Shown here one piece after another: positions 9,195 through 18,270 of a stretch of 64,000 bases of DNA; the first letter of the stretch is position 1, and every line of letters starts with the position of its first letter. The notes below the pieces were generated by a model. It was not told the DNA's origin. It did not search any database and saw only the letters and a list, made by a program, of their open reading frames with translations. The DNA is from Candidatus Tepidiaquacellales bacterium UBA2330 (GTDB taxonomy: Bacteria; Bacteroidota; Ignavibacteria; Tepidaquicellales; Tepidaquicellaceae), in NCBI GenBank assembly GCA_002344965.1, contig DDUU01000003.1, positions 484-64,483 of the forward strand. Direction: 5' to 3'. A program made the translations under genes and the position numbers.

Positions 9195-9785
9195 TTGCCG
9201 ACACTAAAATCAATTCTTAACAAACAATATATACTTGCTTCCGCTTCACCGAGAAGAGCAGGTCTTTTAAAGCAATTAGGATTTAAATTTGTCTCCGTAG
9301 AAAGCAAAGCCGATGAAATGGAAATACCTGATAATGATCCCGTTCATTCCGTCAGACATAATTCAGTTTTAAAATCCCGTACTGTTGCTTCTCTTTTTAA
9401 AAAAGAAATTGTGATTGGAGCTGATACTGTAGTAGTTCTTGAAAATAAAATTATTAATAAGCCGAAGGATCTGAAGCATGCTGAAAAAATTCTTGAAAGA
9501 CTCAGCGGTAAAAAGCATATCGTTTTTACAGGAATAAATGTGATCAACACATTAAACGGTAAGGAATTATTTGCTTACGAAAAGACAGGTGTTCAATTCA
9601 GGAAATTAGAATCTGAAGAAATATCATATTATATTAAAAAGCACAGACCACTTGATAAAGCCGGAGCTTATGGTATTCAGGATGATTTCGGCTGTTTGTT
9701 CATTAAGAAAATAGAAGGTGATTATTATAATATAGTCGGACTTCCGCTTGTTAAACTTTATGAAAGTATTAAAAAAATAATCTGA
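9195..9785 (+). CDS. maf: Maf-family nucleotide pyrophosphatase
   Basis: Maf proteins hydrolyse non-canonical or regulatory NTPs to monophosphates and affect septation. The 196-residue protein shows LASASPRR at the N-terminus, VIGADTVV with the catalytic aspartate, NKPKD, and DKAGAYGIQ, in line with the dTTP/UTP pyrophosphatase subgroup. The TTG start lies two bases after proS. The stop overlaps the next start (TGATG), so the three genes are translationally linked. Confidence 0.93.
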   Translation: MPTLKSILNKQYILASASPRRAGLLKQLGFKFVSVESKADEMEIPDNDPVHSVRHNSVLKSRTVASLFKKEIVIGADTVVVLENKIINKPKDLKHAEKILERLSGKKHIVFTGINVINTLNGKELFAYEKTGVQFRKLESEEISYYIKKHRPLDKAGAYGIQDDFGCLFIKKIEGDYYNIVGLPLVKLYESIKKII

Positions 9786-10768
9786 TGTTCAGGAAGTATA
9801 AAAAAAGAATTCTGTTTTCGATTGCATTGGGAGCTGCTGTATTTCTGGGATTCAGTATCTATGCGGATTTCGATAAGTTAATGAAAACCTTTAGTGAGTT
9901 TAACTGGTATTACCTTCCGTTAATTCTTCTTCTGACTTATTTAAATTTTGTAATCAGATTTTATAAGTGGGAATATTATCTCGGGCAACTGAAAATTAGT
10001 TTAAAAAAGAAAGCGAGTTTTCTGATTTTCATGTCGACATTTGTGATGAGCGTTACACCCGGGAAAATGGGCGAGCTTTTAAAATCATATCTTCTCCGGG
10101 AGGAGAATAGTACACCGGTCAGTATATCGGCGCCGATTATTATTGCTGAAAGACTTACGGATTTTATTTCAATTGTAATACTCTGCATTGCAGGTGCTTT
10201 TGTATTTAATTTCGGACAGAATATTATTATTGGAGTCGGGTTATTTTTTATATTATTTGTTATTTTGATCAGTTCCAGAAAAATATCTCTGAGAATAATT
10301 TCTTATCTTGAAAAAATAAAATTCCTCTACAAAATTGCGCATAAATTCAGAGATTCCTATGAAAGTATTTACACTCTTGTAAGGATCAAACCTCTACTGA
10401 TTACAACATTAATGAGCGTAGTCGCCTGGTTTTGCGAATGCCTAGGTTTGTATATTATTCTCAAAGTATATTCTTCATTTACTCATATTGATGTTAATTT
10501 ATTAGCGGCTGTATTTATTTACGGGTTTTCAACCATTGTCGGCTCAATATCAATGCTGCCCGGCGGACTGGGCGTTACCGAAGCTTCAATGACGGGACTG
10601 CTGGTGCTGTTAAAAATTCCTAAAGATGTTTCAGTTGCATCAACATTTATTATCAGAGTCTCAACTCTCTGGTTTGCAGTATTAGTCGGCGTTATATCAG
10701 TTTATTTTTATCAGAAGTATTCAAACAAGAATTTAGAGAATATAGGAGTAAATCAGGCGGAAACTTAA
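9785..10768 (+). CDS. Flippase-like integral membrane protein (LPG synthase TM-domain family)
   Basis: The 327-residue protein has about eight hydrophobic segments and fits the lysylphosphatidylglycerol synthetase TM-region family (AglD/UPF0104): an early RFYKWEYYL segment, SVTPGKMGELLKSY, APIIIAERLTDF and a late SMLPGGLGVTEASMTGLL. Family members are associated with lipid or polyprenol-linked substrate transfer. No catalytic LPG synthase domain is fused, so the substrate is unknown. The ATG overlaps the maf stop by one base. Family assignment is good; function is open. Confidence 0.8.
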   Translation: MFRKYKKRILFSIALGAAVFLGFSIYADFDKLMKTFSEFNWYYLPLILLLTYLNFVIRFYKWEYYLGQLKISLKKKASFLIFMSTFVMSVTPGKMGELLKSYLLREENSTPVSISAPIIIAERLTDFISIVILCIAGAFVFNFGQNIIIGVGLFFILFVILISSRKISLRIISYLEKIKFLYKIAHKFRDSYESIYTLVRIKPLLITTLMSVVAWFCECLGLYIILKVYSSFTHIDVNLLAAVFIYGFSTIVGSISMLPGGLGVTEASMTGLLVLLKIPKDVSVASTFIIRVSTLWFAVLVGVISVYFYQKYSNKNLENIGVNQAET

Positions 10769-10831
10769 AATTCACTTGAAGAAATATTGTATTTGGGTTA
10801 ACTTACATTTTAAAATTTACTAAAAGCATAT

Positions 10832-11248
10832 TTGGATAACAAAATCCGTGTACTTATCGGTAAAGTTGGGCTTGACGGTCATGACAGGGGTGCAAAAGTT
10901 ATTGCTGCCGCATTCAGAGACGCGGGTATTGAAGTAATTTATACAGGGCTGAGGCAGACGCCTGAAACAATTGTTGAAGCAGCTTTACAGGAAGATGTGA
11001 ACGCAATTGGGATAAGTATTTTAAGCGGCGCGCATATGACAATTTTTCCAAAGGTAAAAAAACTGATGGATGACAAAGGGCTGAATGACGTTTTGCTCTT
11101 TGGAGGCGGAATTATTCCGGATCAGGATATAGAAGAATTAAAAAAACTCGGGGTCGGAGAGCTCTTTACTCCCGGGACACCTACCTATGAAACCATAGAT
11201 TATGTAAAAAACTGGGTTCAAAAAACTAATGAAGGGAAATCTTTATAA
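10832..11248 (+). CDS. Stand-alone cobalamin-binding subunit, methylmalonyl-CoA mutase type
   Basis: The 138-residue protein is a B12-binding Rossmann domain with the base-off signature DGHDRGAKVI (DxHxxG, histidine axial ligand), the SILSGAH segment, and the LFGGGIIP loop. It matches the separate small (C-terminal) subunit of methylmalonyl-CoA mutase. The catalytic barrel subunit and its MeaB chaperone are not in the window. The propionyl-CoA carboxylase-like gene at 36335 would supply the substrate, if the pathway runs. The start is TTG. A different acyl-CoA mutase partner is possible. Confidence 0.85.
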   Translation: MDNKIRVLIGKVGLDGHDRGAKVIAAAFRDAGIEVIYTGLRQTPETIVEAALQEDVNAIGISILSGAHMTIFPKVKKLMDDKGLNDVLLFGGGIIPDQDIEELKKLGVGELFTPGTPTYETIDYVKNWVQKTNEGKSL

Positions 11249-11294
11249 ACGGATTTTTACATTATTTTCAAAAATCATTAAACAAATTTTTTAG

Positions 11295-12707
11295 ATGAGC
11301 AATCAAACAGAGCCGGTCAAATTCGGTACTGACGGCTGGAGAGCAATTATAGGAGATACTTATACTTTTGATAATGTGAAAAGAGTTGCTCTTGCAACTT
11401 CTGTTGTTTTCAAAAATCATAAAAAAATCAGTAACGGAATTATAATCGGATACGATACCAGATTCCAGTCTAAGGAATTTGCTCACGCCGCAGCTGCTGT
11501 CTTCGGCAATTCAGGAATTAAAACATTTATCACTGACAGTTTTGTAACGACGCCAACAGTTTCGCTGTTAGCACGAGATCTGAACTGCGCGCTCGGAGTA
11601 ATGATTACCGCATCTCATAATCCGTTTCAGTATAACGGATATAAACTCAAAGATGAATTCGGCGGCTCAATGGATCCGGATGAAATAGCTAAAATAGAAA
11701 ATGAACTTAAGAATATTAAATCGGCTGACACTCCGAAAAGTTTTGATGAATTATTAAATGACGGAGTTATAGAATATTTTAAAGGAAATAATTTCTATAT
11801 TAATTATCTAAAGAAAAAAATCGATACCGATAAAATAAATAATGCCGGTCTGAAAGTAATATATGATGCAATGTACGGCGCCGGTCAGAATTTATTCGGT
11901 AATTTTGTAAAAGTAAAACAGCTCCACGGAGAAGTGAATCCGTCATTCGGAAACAGCGCTCCCGAACCTGTTCAAAAAAATCTCGGTGAGATCTGCGCCG
12001 AAATAAAATCCGGCAGTTACAATATTGGAATTGTAACCGACGGTGATGCGGACAGAATTGCAATTATAGATGAACGTGGGGAATTTTTGGATGCTCAGAA
12101 GACTTTCGCTTTACTTATAAAATATCTGTTTGAAAAGAAAAAGTTTACCGGAAAAGTAGTAAGAGGATTTTCAACAAGCGATCTTGTGAGAAAGTACTGT
12201 GAAAAAAATAATATTGAGCTTGTTACTGTACCGATCGGATTCAAGCATATTTCAAAAATAATGATAAATGATGACGTAATGATCGGAGCAGAAGAAAGCG
12301 GCGGCATCGGCATCAAAGGACATTTGCCTGAGCGTGACGGTATCTTTAACGGACTGCTTTATATGGAAATGCTGTCTGAATACGGTAAGAGTATCTCCGA
12401 TTTAAAAAAAGAATTCGATGATGAATTCGGATTGTATTTCTATCAGAGAAATGACGTAAAGACAACTGAAGAGAAAAAGAATGCTGCATTGAATATAAGC
12501 AAAGGATTAAAGGCCGGTGATGAGATCGGCGGAAAAAAAATAATTGAAACAGATGATCTTGACGGAAATAAATTTTATTTCGAAGACGGCTGGCTTTTAG
12601 TCAGAGCTTCGGGAACTGAGCCGCTGATCAGGATTTATTGTGAAACTTATGGTGATGATCAGACATCAGAGATTTTGATAAAAACTAAAAATTTTTTAGG
12701 ATTATGA
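11295..12707 (+). CDS. Phosphoglucomutase/phosphomannomutase family enzyme
   Basis: This alpha-D-phosphohexomutase moves phosphate between C6 and C1 of a hexose and feeds nucleotide-sugar synthesis. The 470-residue protein has FGTDGWR at the start, the phosphoserine loop TASHNP (Ser107), the metal loop TDGDADR, the sugar-binding loop GAEESGGIG, and the phosphate-binding RASGTEPLIRI. Glucose, mannose or glucosamine specificity cannot be fixed from sequence. Its stop overlaps the ATG of the capsule-export gene (ATGA), tying it to the polysaccharide locus. Confidence 0.92.
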   Translation: MSNQTEPVKFGTDGWRAIIGDTYTFDNVKRVALATSVVFKNHKKISNGIIIGYDTRFQSKEFAHAAAAVFGNSGIKTFITDSFVTTPTVSLLARDLNCALGVMITASHNPFQYNGYKLKDEFGGSMDPDEIAKIENELKNIKSADTPKSFDELLNDGVIEYFKGNNFYINYLKKKIDTDKINNAGLKVIYDAMYGAGQNLFGNFVKVKQLHGEVNPSFGNSAPEPVQKNLGEICAEIKSGSYNIGIVTDGDADRIAIIDERGEFLDAQKTFALLIKYLFEKKKFTGKVVRGFSTSDLVRKYCEKNNIELVTVPIGFKHISKIMINDDVMIGAEESGGIGIKGHLPERDGIFNGLLYMEMLSEYGKSISDLKKEFDDEFGLYFYQRNDVKTTEEKKNAALNISKGLKAGDEIGGKKIIETDDLDGNKFYFEDGWLLVRASGTEPLIRIYCETYGDDQTSEILIKTKNFLGL

Positions 12708-14431
12708 ATAAACAATTTGGTGTTGCATTAATTTTTATTTTTCTCTTCAGCACATTTAACATTAACGAAACATTTTCTCAATTTAAGAGCCGGACACAGG
12801 ATTCCGAAGATGATCCTTTAAGTAAAATAATGAACAGATCCGGCACAACCGGAAAAGTCGGAATAAACGCTGACGCTCCGGATATATTCAATCAGCTGAG
12901 CAGTCAGAATTCATTTACGGCAAAATCAATTCCCATAGAAGGCGCAATAGATCCGGATGTTTATATAGTAGGACCAAATGATTTATTTACGCTCGGACTT
13001 TACGGATACATAAACCAGCAGATTCCTTTAGTTGTTTCTCCTGAAGGTTTAGTGATAATACCTACAGTAGGAGAAGTAATGGTTTCAGGTTTATCACTGA
13101 CAAATGCAAAAAGCAACGTGATCAGCGCTGTAAAGAAAAGATATTATTCAAGTGATGCGAGCTTTACATTAAATACTCCGAGGACATTTCTTATAAAAGT
13201 ATCCGGGCTTACTCAGGGCAATTTTGAAGTATCTCCTGTTACAAGAGTTTCTGAAATTCTTAAAGTTCTTATATTTGATACACTTAATACATCGAGAGTA
13301 TTTTATGAAAAGACGAATGAAAGAGAATTTTTTAATAATCAGATCTCTTTGAGGAATATTGAGTTAGTCAGGAAAAACGGTATAGTAAAGAAAGTTGATA
13401 TTTATAAATACTTCCTGACAAATAAAGATGAGTTTAATCCGTTTTTTCTCGAAGGTGATTTATTAAAAATCCCATATCTGCAGCTTGACAATAATTTCAT
13501 AAACATCGGGGGAGCTGTTCAGCTTGGCGGATCTTATGAATTTTCGGAAGGCGACGATCTTGAGACGATTATCGGCATAGCAAGAGGATTTGACGTAAGT
13601 GCAGAGCCGGACAGCATAGTGCTTTACAGAGCGGATGAGAAATCCAGTGATTTCAGAATGATAGAGCTGTCTTACGAAAAAGATAAGGATTATAAGATTG
13701 AAAGCTTTGACAGAATTTTTGTAAAATCGAAAATAAATTATCAGAAGAATTTATCAGTGCTTATACTTGGTGAAGTGCTTCGCCCGGGTTATTATCCGAT
13801 TTCATTTAAGAGGACAAGACTAAGGGATATAATTGAAATGGCAGGCGGTCTGAAAGAAAAAGCGTATCTTCCTTTAAGTATTTTATTCAGAAATTATGAT
13901 GCGGAATATACGGCAAAAGATACTGCTGAAGTATTGATAAATCTCAGGGCAAATGATTTAATAGTAACTGAAATTGATAAAGAAAATTATATAACGGATA
14001 TAAAATCCAAAAGAAACAGAGTGATAGTGGATTTTGAAAAACTTCTGAAAAAGAATGATGAATCGCAGAATGTGCTTCTTGAAGGAAAGGACATAATATA
14101 TATAAATGACAACAAGAATATTGTATATGTATTCGGACAGGTCGGACAGGAAGGATATGTACCTTATAAAGAAGGGGCTGATGTCGAATATTATATTAAG
14201 AAAGCAGGCGGTTATTCGATAGCGGCAGAAGAAGATGATACGAGAATTATAAAATTCAATTCGAGAGGCTGGTATCAGCCGGATCAGACAAAAATAGAAT
14301 CCGGAGATTTTGTATATGTACCGAAAGAAGTTAGGCAGTCATTCAGTCAGACGATCTCGGTAATAGCTCAGATAGCGGGAGTGATACTGGGTGTATTGAC
14401 GACTTATATATTAATAAAACAGAATCAGTAA
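12704..14431 (+). CDS. Polysaccharide export protein with SLBB repeats (Wza-like)
   Basis: The 575-residue protein begins with a signal peptide (1 to about 25), then a Poly_export domain (YIVGPNDLFTLGLYGYI, about 89-105, and TPRTFLIKVSGL). Several SLBB-type repeats follow (INIGGAVQLGGSYEF, LILGEVLRPGYYPI, YVFGQVGQEGYVPY). A C-terminal hydrophobic helix (VIAQIAGVILGVLTTYIL) fits the Wza-type outer-membrane helical barrel. It would be the outer-membrane pore for exported polysaccharide. No lipobox cysteine is evident, unlike E. coli Wza. It overlaps the hexomutase by four bases and precedes the chain-length gene. Confidence 0.88.
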   Translation: MNKQFGVALIFIFLFSTFNINETFSQFKSRTQDSEDDPLSKIMNRSGTTGKVGINADAPDIFNQLSSQNSFTAKSIPIEGAIDPDVYIVGPNDLFTLGLYGYINQQIPLVVSPEGLVIIPTVGEVMVSGLSLTNAKSNVISAVKKRYYSSDASFTLNTPRTFLIKVSGLTQGNFEVSPVTRVSEILKVLIFDTLNTSRVFYEKTNEREFFNNQISLRNIELVRKNGIVKKVDIYKYFLTNKDEFNPFFLEGDLLKIPYLQLDNNFINIGGAVQLGGSYEFSEGDDLETIIGIARGFDVSAEPDSIVLYRADEKSSDFRMIELSYEKDKDYKIESFDRIFVKSKINYQKNLSVLILGEVLRPGYYPISFKRTRLRDIIEMAGGLKEKAYLPLSILFRNYDAEYTAKDTAEVLINLRANDLIVTEIDKENYITDIKSKRNRVIVDFEKLLKKNDESQNVLLEGKDIIYINDNKNIVYVFGQVGQEGYVPYKEGADVEYYIKKAGGYSIAAEEDDTRIIKFNSRGWYQPDQTKIESGDFVYVPKEVRQSFSQTISVIAQIAGVILGVLTTYILIKQNQ

Positions 14432-14455
14432 GAGAATATCAAATAAATCATAATT

Positions 14456-15589
14456 TTGACATTATACGATTACTTTAAAGTCTTAATTGAAAATAAGAGA
14501 AAAATAATTATAATAAGCTCTATTGCTTTTATTTTTTCAATTATATTAGCGTTTTTTATAATAAAGCCGGTATTTCTATCCAGCGGTATGGTAAAAACAG
14601 CTTCTACAAAATCATCAATGCTTGGAGGAATTTTGAGCTCAACTGGTTTAGCAGAGTTAGGTGACTTTGGAGATTTGGCTTCTGGTAGCGGTTCTTCATC
14701 AAATGAGTTAGCATTATATGAGAATATTTTAATGAGCCGGGATAATATAGAAGAAACTATTATAAAATTTAATATACTTGAGGAAGAGAATTTTAAATTC
14801 ATGTATGATGCTGTAAAGTATTTCCGTGAAAATGTTATTTATTTAAGTAAAGATAAAGTAGCGGGAACAATGGTAATTGGTGTATATGATGTAAGCCCGG
14901 AGAAAGCAAAAGAAATGGCGGATTTTTTAATATCACAGCTGAATAAAAAGAATATGGAATTAAATGTTATGAATGCCAGAAATAACAGAATTTTTATTGA
15001 GGAAAGATATCAAATTGTAAAACAAGATTTAAGAGCAATAGAAGACAGTTTGGAGAAATTTCAGGATATGTACGGAATAGCACCGGATTTACAAATACAA
15101 CTTGCTGCAAAAGGTAACTTTGAGTTAGAAGCTGAGTTAAAATCAGAAGAAATTAAGCTGGATATATTAAGTAAGATTTTAACTCCGGATCAAGCCGAAA
15201 TAAAAATGCAAATTGAAAAAATTAATGCAATTAAAAATCAACTTAATGAAATTAATGAAAATGATTATGAAAAGAGTAAACTAAATTTAAAGGGAAGTCC
15301 GAATGTAGCGATGAATTTTTTAAGATTAAAAAGAGATCTTGAAATTCAAAATAAAATAATGGTAACATTGATTCCAATGCTTGAGCAGTCAAAAATTGAG
15401 GAAAATAGGGAAACACCAACTGTTTTAATAATTGATAAGCCTAATATCCCTGATAAAAAGTCAAAACCAAAACGAATTGTTATTGTTGGTATTTTAACAT
15501 TCGGGACTTTCATATTCACCTATTTATTTTTTTTTGCAAAGAGTGTTTTAAGGGAAAAATATATGAAAAATTTTAAAATAAATAAATAA
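14456..15589 (+). CDS. Wzz-type polysaccharide chain-length determinant
   Basis: The 377-residue protein has the two-helix topology of Wzz/PCP proteins: TM1 at about 16-38, a large periplasmic coiled-coil region (about 40-340), and TM2 at about 342-362 preceded by a proline-rich IDKPNIPDKKSKPKR segment. It sets chain length with the polymerase. There is no fused tyrosine kinase and no kinase gene nearby. The TTG start is 24 bases after the export gene. From here the DNA becomes visibly more AT-rich than the genes before it. Confidence 0.87.
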   Translation: MTLYDYFKVLIENKRKIIIISSIAFIFSIILAFFIIKPVFLSSGMVKTASTKSSMLGGILSSTGLAELGDFGDLASGSGSSSNELALYENILMSRDNIEETIIKFNILEEENFKFMYDAVKYFRENVIYLSKDKVAGTMVIGVYDVSPEKAKEMADFLISQLNKKNMELNVMNARNNRIFIEERYQIVKQDLRAIEDSLEKFQDMYGIAPDLQIQLAAKGNFELEAELKSEEIKLDILSKILTPDQAEIKMQIEKINAIKNQLNEINENDYEKSKLNLKGSPNVAMNFLRLKRDLEIQNKIMVTLIPMLEQSKIEENRETPTVLIIDKPNIPDKKSKPKRIVIVGILTFGTFIFTYLFFFAKSVLREKYMKNFKINK

Positions 15590-16783
15590 TTGGAAGGTAT
15601 AGCAGTTTCCAATATAATAAAATCTTTTCTAAAAGAGATCAAAATAAATTACAAGGTAATATTATTATTCTCTTCATTTTTTTTTCTTTTTGATAGCATA
15701 ATTTTACAATCGGTTTTTTATATTTTAATAGGAAGTGCTATACTTTTGGAATCTACGAAGTTAGAATTTAGAAACATAGTAATACATGATTTCATAATCT
15801 GGTTTTTATTATTGATTTGGGGCGGGATTGCTATCGGCAACAGCTTTAGTACATATATAGGTTTTATGCATTATGTTTGCATAATTTTATCACCTTTTTT
15901 TATATTCTTAATTTTTAATAATCTAAATATAAAAAAAGAATACTTAAATCTTTTTTTTGATATTCTCATTATATCTGGTGTAATATTATCAATAATTTCT
16001 ATCTATGTAATTATTGTATCGGGATTTAATCTGAAATTAAGACTAACTTCAATTTGGTCTCATTACAACTTACTTGCAGCTTATTTAATGATATTGTTTA
16101 TGTTTTGTGTTTCCTTTTTAATACATGAAAATAAACGAAGCAAAAAATTTTTTTATTCAGTCTCACTTTTTTTAATAATACTTGGACTTTTTCTTACCCA
16201 AACCAGAGGTGTATGGCTATCTACTATAGTTTCTTTTGGAATATTCTTTATTAAAAGACCGAAAGTTATAGTACCGTTTATAAGTGTTTTACTGATTATT
16301 TTGGTACTTTTTTTTGATGTAATTAACGAAAGGGTTCTAACAGTTGTAAATTTTGGTAAAGATGTATCTAGCTTGGGGAGATTGCAGGCTTGGATGGCTT
16401 CTTGGATTTTATTTATGGAAAACCCAATCTTTGGTCATGGTTTTGATGCATTCAGAAATATGATGGAAAATGTTTTTCCTGTTTACTTTGTAGTTGTAAC
16501 TCACGCTCATAATACTTATTTGCAAATTCTTTTAGAACTGGGGTTAGTAGGTTTTTTACTATATTTCAGTTTCTTCATAAAAGCATTCATATATTCATTC
16601 AAATATGAAAAAAATGAAAAATCTAAAGATCTGCAGAAATTTTATGATGGGCTACAGCTGTCATTTATTGGATTAATAATTGCTTTTATTTTTGAACCTT
16701 ACTTTACATTCTTAAGCGCAGTAACATATTTGATTTGGATTTTAATTTCAGTGTCTTATTTATTGAGATTCAGAACTCTATAA
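15590..16783 (+). CDS. O-antigen ligase/polymerase family membrane protein
   Basis: The 397-residue protein is almost entirely hydrophobic, with about ten to twelve membrane segments. It carries the Wzy_C/O-antigen ligase signatures TQTRGVWLS and, in the large loop, NPIFGHGFDAFRN followed by THAHNTYLQILLELG. It either polymerises repeat units or ligates glycan to an acceptor; sequence alone does not separate the two. The TTG start lies directly after the wzz stop. It is very AT-rich, like its neighbours. Confidence 0.86.
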   Translation: MEGIAVSNIIKSFLKEIKINYKVILLFSSFFFLFDSIILQSVFYILIGSAILLESTKLEFRNIVIHDFIIWFLLLIWGGIAIGNSFSTYIGFMHYVCIILSPFFIFLIFNNLNIKKEYLNLFFDILIISGVILSIISIYVIIVSGFNLKLRLTSIWSHYNLLAAYLMILFMFCVSFLIHENKRSKKFFYSVSLFLIILGLFLTQTRGVWLSTIVSFGIFFIKRPKVIVPFISVLLIILVLFFDVINERVLTVVNFGKDVSSLGRLQAWMASWILFMENPIFGHGFDAFRNMMENVFPVYFVVVTHAHNTYLQILLELGLVGFLLYFSFFIKAFIYSFKYEKNEKSKDLQKFYDGLQLSFIGLIIAFIFEPYFTFLSAVTYLIWILISVSYLLRFRTL

Positions 16784-16797
16784 TTAATTTTTAAAAA

Positions 16798-18249
16798 ATT
16801 AAGAATTTATTTAAAGCTACTTCGAAGATTTCCTTATCAGTTCTCACAAACTTCATAAGCTCCTTTTTAAAAAATAAAATATTTGCTGTAGTACTCGGTG
16901 TTTCAGGAATCGGGATTATATCGCAGTTAACAAATTTAATATCTTTTTTGAATTTTTTTATACCATTAGGAATTCCGAATGGACTTTCAAAATACACTTC
17001 AGAAAAATTTCTGAATGAAAAAGAAGAAATTCAAAAAATATTATTAAATTCTACAACACTTGTTCTAATTCCAACAATATTCTTTACTGTTTTTATATTT
17101 ATAGTTTCTGATCAGATTTCATATTTTTTATTTGACACTATAGATTATTCCTTTTATATAAAATTGATTAGCATTTCAATCCCTATTATTGTGCTAAATT
17201 CAATGATAGAAGGAATGTTAAGAGCATTAAATGTAATTGGTACATATTCAAGAGTTAGCATTTACTCGAATATAATTGGAATATTAATTTTAATTCCACT
17301 GGTATTATTCTTTAAGTTACTTGGAGCTATAATAGCAATTTTGATACTTTATTTGCTGTATTCATTAATTGGTATATACTTTTTATTAAAACTTAATATT
17401 CTCAATGGATTAAAATGGAAATTCAATATTGATAAAGAACTTGCAAAAAAATTATTAAAAGTATCTTTTGTGTTTCTTGTTTCAGGGGGACTATTTCAGT
17501 TTACACTTTTACTCTTAAGAAAATTTATTATTTCGGATTTCGGAATTTTTTATAATGGGATCTATCAGAGTACCATTGCTTTATCATTAAACTATTTTTC
17601 ATTTATATTTATTTCTTTATCAACATATTCGTTTCCGCTGATTTCAAAAATTAATTCAAATGAAAAACTTACTGCTGAACTAAATGTAAATGTAAAATAT
17701 ATTTGTTTATTGATGATACCGTTAATATCAATAATTTTTGCTTTCCGATTTAATATCATAGAAATATTATTCACAAAAGAATTTATAGAATCACAAAAAT
17801 TATTTTTATTTCAATTCACAGGAGATTTTTTTAAAGCAATTGCATGGGCAGTAGGTATCTGGCTTGTACCAAAATTAAAATTGAAGAAGTTTTTATATCT
17901 GGAACTTTTGCTAAATGTGAACTTGATTGTCATATTTTTAATATTGAACAGTTTATTTCCTGAACATCTTACTATGATTTCAATTGCTTATATGCTTTCA
18001 TATATTATACACTCATTTTTAAATATATATATTGCCAGAACTGATTTAAATTTCAAATTTGATAAAAGTAATAAAAAAATATTTATAACTACATTTTTCT
18101 TAACATTACCTTGTTTAATTGTTTCTTATTTTGAAGTAATAATTGGTATTTATCTGATTGTTCCTTCTTTGATTTTGTGGGCGTATTTAATATTAGAAAA
18201 AAATGACATTCGTAAATTTAAAGAACTAATAATCGGTTTTACAAAATAA
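16798..18249 (+). CDS. Polysaccharide repeat-unit flippase (Wzx/MOP family), non-NTG start
   Basis: Wzx flips undecaprenyl-linked repeat units across the inner membrane. Twelve or so hydrophobic segments and motifs such as NFFIPLGIPNGLSKY, MIEGMLRALN and GIYQSTIALSLNYF fit the MOP family. The first NTG codon in frame is TTG at 16948, but that would remove the first membrane helix. The frame stays open back to 16795 and encodes a convincing N-terminus (KNLFKATSKISLS, then FAVVLGVSGIGIISQLTN). No ATG, GTG or TTG lies in that stretch. ATT at 16798 is the best start and gives 483 residues, normal for Wzx. Confidence 0.82.
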   Translation: MKNLFKATSKISLSVLTNFISSFLKNKIFAVVLGVSGIGIISQLTNLISFLNFFIPLGIPNGLSKYTSEKFLNEKEEIQKILLNSTTLVLIPTIFFTVFIFIVSDQISYFLFDTIDYSFYIKLISISIPIIVLNSMIEGMLRALNVIGTYSRVSIYSNIIGILILIPLVLFFKLLGAIIAILILYLLYSLIGIYFLLKLNILNGLKWKFNIDKELAKKLLKVSFVFLVSGGLFQFTLLLLRKFIISDFGIFYNGIYQSTIALSLNYFSFIFISLSTYSFPLISKINSNEKLTAELNVNVKYICLLMIPLISIIFAFRFNIIEILFTKEFIESQKLFLFQFTGDFFKAIAWAVGIWLVPKLKLKKFLYLELLLNVNLIVIFLILNSLFPEHLTMISIAYMLSYIIHSFLNIYIARTDLNFKFDKSNKKIFITTFFLTLPCLIVSYFEVIIGIYLIVPSLILWAYLILEKNDIRKFKELIIGFTK

Positions 18250-18270
18250 AGAAATTTCTAAACAGATCAA

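Noticed and set aside
11800..12063. Reverse-strand open frame inside the phosphohexomutase
   Set aside because: Arginine- and histidine-rich shadow of conserved coding sequence, with no start context.
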